Positions 7,039 through 8,437 of a stretch of 8,437 bases of DNA are shown piece by piece. A program made the translations under genes and the position numbers. Source of the DNA: Deltaproteobacteria bacterium (GTDB lineage: Bacteria; Desulfobacterota; Deferrisomatia; Deferrisomatales; Deferrisomataceae); NCBI GenBank assembly GCA_013152215.1, contig JAADGT010000120.1, positions 1,796 to 10,232 of the forward strand, read 5' to 3'. The notes under the pieces were generated by a model. That model did no database searches, was not told the DNA's origin, and saw only the letters and a list, made by a program, of their open reading frames with translations. How positions within the stretch are numbered: position 1 is the first letter of the stretch; each line of letters starts with the position of its first letter.

Positions 7039-7071
7039 GGAGAGGAGCCCTCGCCGGGGGCTCCTTTCTCC
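7039..7071 (+). terminator. Intrinsic terminator of the sigma factor gene
   Basis: AGGAGCCC (7043-7050) pairs with GGGCTCCT (7058-7065) around a seven-base loop and is followed by TTCT. An outer extension pairs GGAGA (7039-7043) with TCTCC (7067-7071) as an alternative. It lies about 20 nt after the stop codon of the sigma gene. The T-rich tail is short. Confidence 0.7.
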
Positions 7072-7110
7072 GTGCCTTCTCGGGCCGAAGCCCCAACGTC
7101 ATGGCCTCTC

Positions 7111-7136
7111 GACCAACGACCAACGACCGACGACCG
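7111..7136. repeat. Short 7-nt tandem repeat
   Basis: GACCAAC occurs twice in a row (7111-7117, 7118-7124), followed by GACCGAC (7125-7131) and a partial GACCG. The array sits in the spacer between the sigma gene terminator and the tRNA promoter, ending 20 nt before the -35 box. No coding function is apparent. It may be a slippage array, a fragment of an intergenic repeat family, or a protein-binding site near the tRNA promoter. Confidence 0.55.
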
Positions 7137-7155
7137 CAGTTGAAAAGGTTTTCCC

Positions 7156-7184
7156 TTGACACCGGAGGACGAGGTCCGTATAAA
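7156..7184 (+). promoter_or_regulatory. Consensus sigma-70 promoter of tRNA-Asn
   Basis: TTGACA (7156-7161) and TATAAA (7179-7184) are separated by exactly 17 nt, placing the transcript start near 7191, only about 6 nt before the mature tRNA 5' end. The bases after the -10 box (AGGCGCC) form a GC-rich discriminator. Such discriminators are known from stable-RNA promoters under stringent (ppGpp) control, which is inferred here. Confidence 0.88.
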
Positions 7185-7196
7185 AGGCGCCTTCGT

Positions 7197-7272
7197 TCCC
7201 CGGTAGCTCAATCGGCAGAGCGGGTGGCTGTTAACCACTAGGTTGGCGGTTCGAGTCCGTCCCGGGGAGCCA
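7197..7272 (+). tRNA. tRNA-Asn (anticodon GTT)
   Basis: All four arms fold. The acceptor stem is TCCCCGG (7197-7203) with CCGGGGA (7262-7268). The D stem is GCTC/GAGC. The anticodon stem is GGTGG/CCACT around loop CTGTTAA with anticodon GTT at 7230-7232, which reads AAC/AAU. The T arm is GGCGG-TTCGAGT-CCGTC with one G-T pair. The discriminator base is G7269 and the CCA end (7270-7272) is encoded in the DNA. Total length is 76 nt. A consensus promoter lies directly upstream. Confidence 0.97.
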
Positions 7273-7281
7273 GAAAGTCTC

Positions 7282-7300
7282 CCGCCGTCCCTGGCGGTTT
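7282..7300 (+). terminator. Small hairpin after tRNA-Asn
   Basis: CCGCC (7282-7286) pairs with GGCGG (7293-7297) around a six-base loop and is followed by TTTC. It starts 10 nt after the tRNA CCA end. The stem is short, so termination may be partial, or the hairpin may mark the 3' end of the precursor. Confidence 0.4.
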
Positions 7301-7314
7301 CAGATGGTTTGCTG

Positions 7315-7346
7315 AAGACCCCGTCGGGATGCCCCGGCGGGGTCTT
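7315..7346 (+). terminator. Strong hairpin between tRNA-Asn and MBL gene
   Basis: AAGACCCCG (7315-7323) pairs perfectly with CGGGGTCTT (7338-7346). An inner CGGG (7325-7328) / CCCG (7333-7336) stem extends it further. It looks like the main terminator of the tRNA unit, although the T-tract is limited to the TCTT end of the stem. It ends 23 nt before the next start codon, so any read-through transcript would carry it in the leader of the MBL-fold gene. Confidence 0.55.
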
Positions 7347-7369
7347 CGTGACTGGGGCCGGAGGAGCCG

Positions 7370-8269
7370 ATGGCAACCCACCGCATCGCCGACGGACTGT
7401 TCCTGGTGGACCTGGACCTGACGGAACCCGAGGGATTCCGGCGGTTCCTGAGCGCCTGGGTGATCCTGGACGGCCCGGCCGCCGTGGTGGTGGACCCGGG
7501 CCCGGCGGCCACCCTGCCCGCTCTCCTGGCCGGCCTCGACGAGCTGGGGGTCGCGCGGGTCGAGGCCGTGCTGCTCACCCACAACCACGCCGGCGGCACC
7601 GGCCTGCTCCTCCAGCGCCACCCCCGCGCACGGGTGGTGTGCCATTCCAAGGCCGTGCCCCACCTGGTGGACCCGTCGGCCCTGTGGGAGGGGTCCCGCA
7701 AGGTCCTGGGGTCCCTGGCCGAGGCCTACGGCCCGATCGCGCCGGTGCCGCCGGAGCGGGTGGGGTTCTGCCCGACCCTCCAGGCGGTCGGCCGCGAGAT
7801 CGCGGCCTTTCCCACGCCGGGGCACGCCCCCCACCACCTCGCGTTCGGGGTTGGGGCGTGGTTCTTCGCGGGCGAGCTCGGCGGGGTGCGCTACCCCCTG
7901 CCCGCCGGGGACTACTGGCGGCCCGCCACGCCCCCGCCGTTTCGGCACGATGTGTTCCAGGAGTCTCTCGATGCGGTGAAGGGCGTGGGGGGCGACCTGT
8001 GTTGCCTGGGGCACTACGGCGCCATGGAGGGTGCCGAGGAGGTTTTGGCCCTGGCAACGGAGCAGCTGGAGCTGTGGATCGAGGCGGTCCGGCGCCACCG
8101 CCGCACGAGCGGCGACGAGTTCGAAGGGGCGGTGCTGGCGGATCTGCGGGCCGAGGACCCCCGGTTCGGGCGGTTCTCCGACCTGCCGGCCGACGTGCGG
8201 AAGCGCGAGCGCTACTTCCTCTCGAACACCCTCAAGGGCCTCCGCGGGTGGGTGGAGAAGGAGGGGTGA
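7370..8269 (+). CDS. MBL-fold hydrolase-like protein with altered metal site
   Basis: This 299-residue protein has the metallo-beta-lactamase fold, probably a cytoplasmic hydrolase or oxidoreductase-like member of unknown substrate. It shows the strand pattern VILDGPAAVVVDPGP (31-45), then AVLLTHNHAGGTG (66-78), where most members have THxHxDHAGG. Three residues, including the second-shell His and the Asp, are missing, leaving His71 and His73. Later elements remain: GHAPHH (151-156, ligand His152), FAGELGG (166-172, with Glu169 where a bridging Asp is usual) and LGHYGA (213-218, His215). The C-terminal helical tail (about 222-299) is charged. The ATG has GGAGG 5 nt upstream. No separate promoter is obvious; it follows the tRNA gene. 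Fold assignment is good; catalytic activity is uncertain because of the incomplete metal site. Confidence 0.86.
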   Translation: MATHRIADGLFLVDLDLTEPEGFRRFLSAWVILDGPAAVVVDPGPAATLPALLAGLDELGVARVEAVLLTHNHAGGTGLLLQRHPRARVVCHSKAVPHLVDPSALWEGSRKVLGSLAEAYGPIAPVPPERVGFCPTLQAVGREIAAFPTPGHAPHHLAFGVGAWFFAGELGGVRYPLPAGDYWRPATPPPFRHDVFQESLDAVKGVGGDLCCLGHYGAMEGAEEVLALATEQLELWIEAVRRHRRTSGDEFEGAVLADLRAEDPRFGRFSDLPADVRKRERYFLSNTLKGLRGWVEKEG

Positions 8270-8288
8270 GCCGTTCCGGTCCGGGAAA

Positions 8289-8331
8289 AAACGCAAGGGG
8301 CGGAGCCTAAAGGCTCCGCCCCTTGCCGTTT
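8289..8331. terminator. Bidirectional terminator between convergent genes
   Basis: CAAGGGGCGGAGCC (8294-8307) pairs perfectly over 14 bp with GGCTCCGCCCCTTG (8312-8325) around a TAAA loop. An outer AAACG/CGTTT (8289-8293 / 8327-8331) extends it past one bulged base. For the minus-strand gene entering from the right edge, the stem is followed by six T's (A's at 8286-8291). For the plus-strand MBL-fold gene the tail is a shorter GTTTG. It therefore serves both genes and is stronger for the minus strand. Confidence 0.88.
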
Positions 8332-8346
8332 GTCCCTGCGGACGGT

Positions 8347-8437
8347 CTACTCGACGAAGTTGAACACCTGATCGAGCTCCTCGTCGGGCACCGAGAACAC
8401 CGTGTTGTGGGGCGGCAGCGGCTCCCGGTACATCCAG
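8347..8437 (-). CDS. 3' end of an unidentified gene, cut by window edge
   Basis: A minus-strand frame enters from the right edge and ends at TAG (8349-8347), just before the bidirectional terminator. The visible C-terminus is about 29 residues, including YREPLPPHNTVFSVPDEEL and ending DQVFNFVE. It is acidic, with no membrane segment or recognised motif. Support comes from the stop being placed directly ahead of a terminator with a T6 tail in the right direction and from G/C-ending codons like the neighbours. Function cannot be assigned from this fragment. Confidence 0.55.
   Translation of the reverse strand, partial: WMYREPLPPHNTVFSVPDEELDQVFNFVE

Noticed and set aside
7032..7241. 69-codon plus-strand frame between rpoS and the tRNA
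   Set aside because: It covers the terminator, the tandem repeat, the tRNA promoter and half of the tRNA, and has no ribosome site.
7243..8310. Alternative 355-codon plus-strand frame overlapping the MBL-fold gene
   Set aside because: It starts within the tRNA and encodes Gly/Pro/Arg-rich sequence. The 7370-8269 frame has a proper ribosome site and MBL-fold motifs.

Overview
The window is very GC-rich, with G/C-ending codons and long spurious reading frames on both strands. It carries ordinary bacterial chromosomal genes. The combination of a DegQ-type periplasmic protease (so a Gram-negative envelope), a RpoS-like sigma factor, a DUF2062 membrane protein and glutamine-dependent NAD synthetase suggests a Gram-negative proteobacterium or a deltaproteobacterial (Desulfobacterota) relative. 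That placement is inference from gene types and base composition; nothing in the window identifies the species.

Layout. Positions 1-316 hold no gene I can support, only a widely spaced near-perfect 20-nt inverted repeat. A degQ-like protease gene lies on the minus strand (about 317-1801). It diverges from the plus-strand run nadE - DUF2062 gene - nth - panE (2007-6039). The divergent spacer contains a very strong G-quadruplex-type motif in the degQ leader. In the plus-strand run the genes are separated by 7 nt or overlap or nearly touch, so they are probably one transcript: NAD synthesis, an unknown inner-membrane protein, base-excision repair and pantothenate (CoA) synthesis.

A RpoS-like sigma factor follows (6129-7019) with its own promoter-like region. 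This region holds three helically phased copies of a GGGTA-ending repeat that run into the 3' end of panE. A good intrinsic terminator ends the sigma gene. After a short run of 7-nt tandem repeats comes tRNA-Asn(GTT), driven by a textbook sigma-70 promoter (TTGACA, 17 nt, TATAAA) with a GC-rich discriminator. Two hairpins separate it from a metallo-beta-lactamase-fold protein (7370-8269) whose HxHxDH metal motif is shortened to HNH. A strong bidirectional terminator separates that gene from the 3' end of a minus-strand gene cut by the window edge.

I did not find a mobile element, CRISPR array, prophage, toxin-antitoxin pair or defence system. The points most worth a second look are the altered metal site of the MBL-fold protein, the phased repeats upstream of the sigma gene, and the quadruplex motif in the degQ leader.
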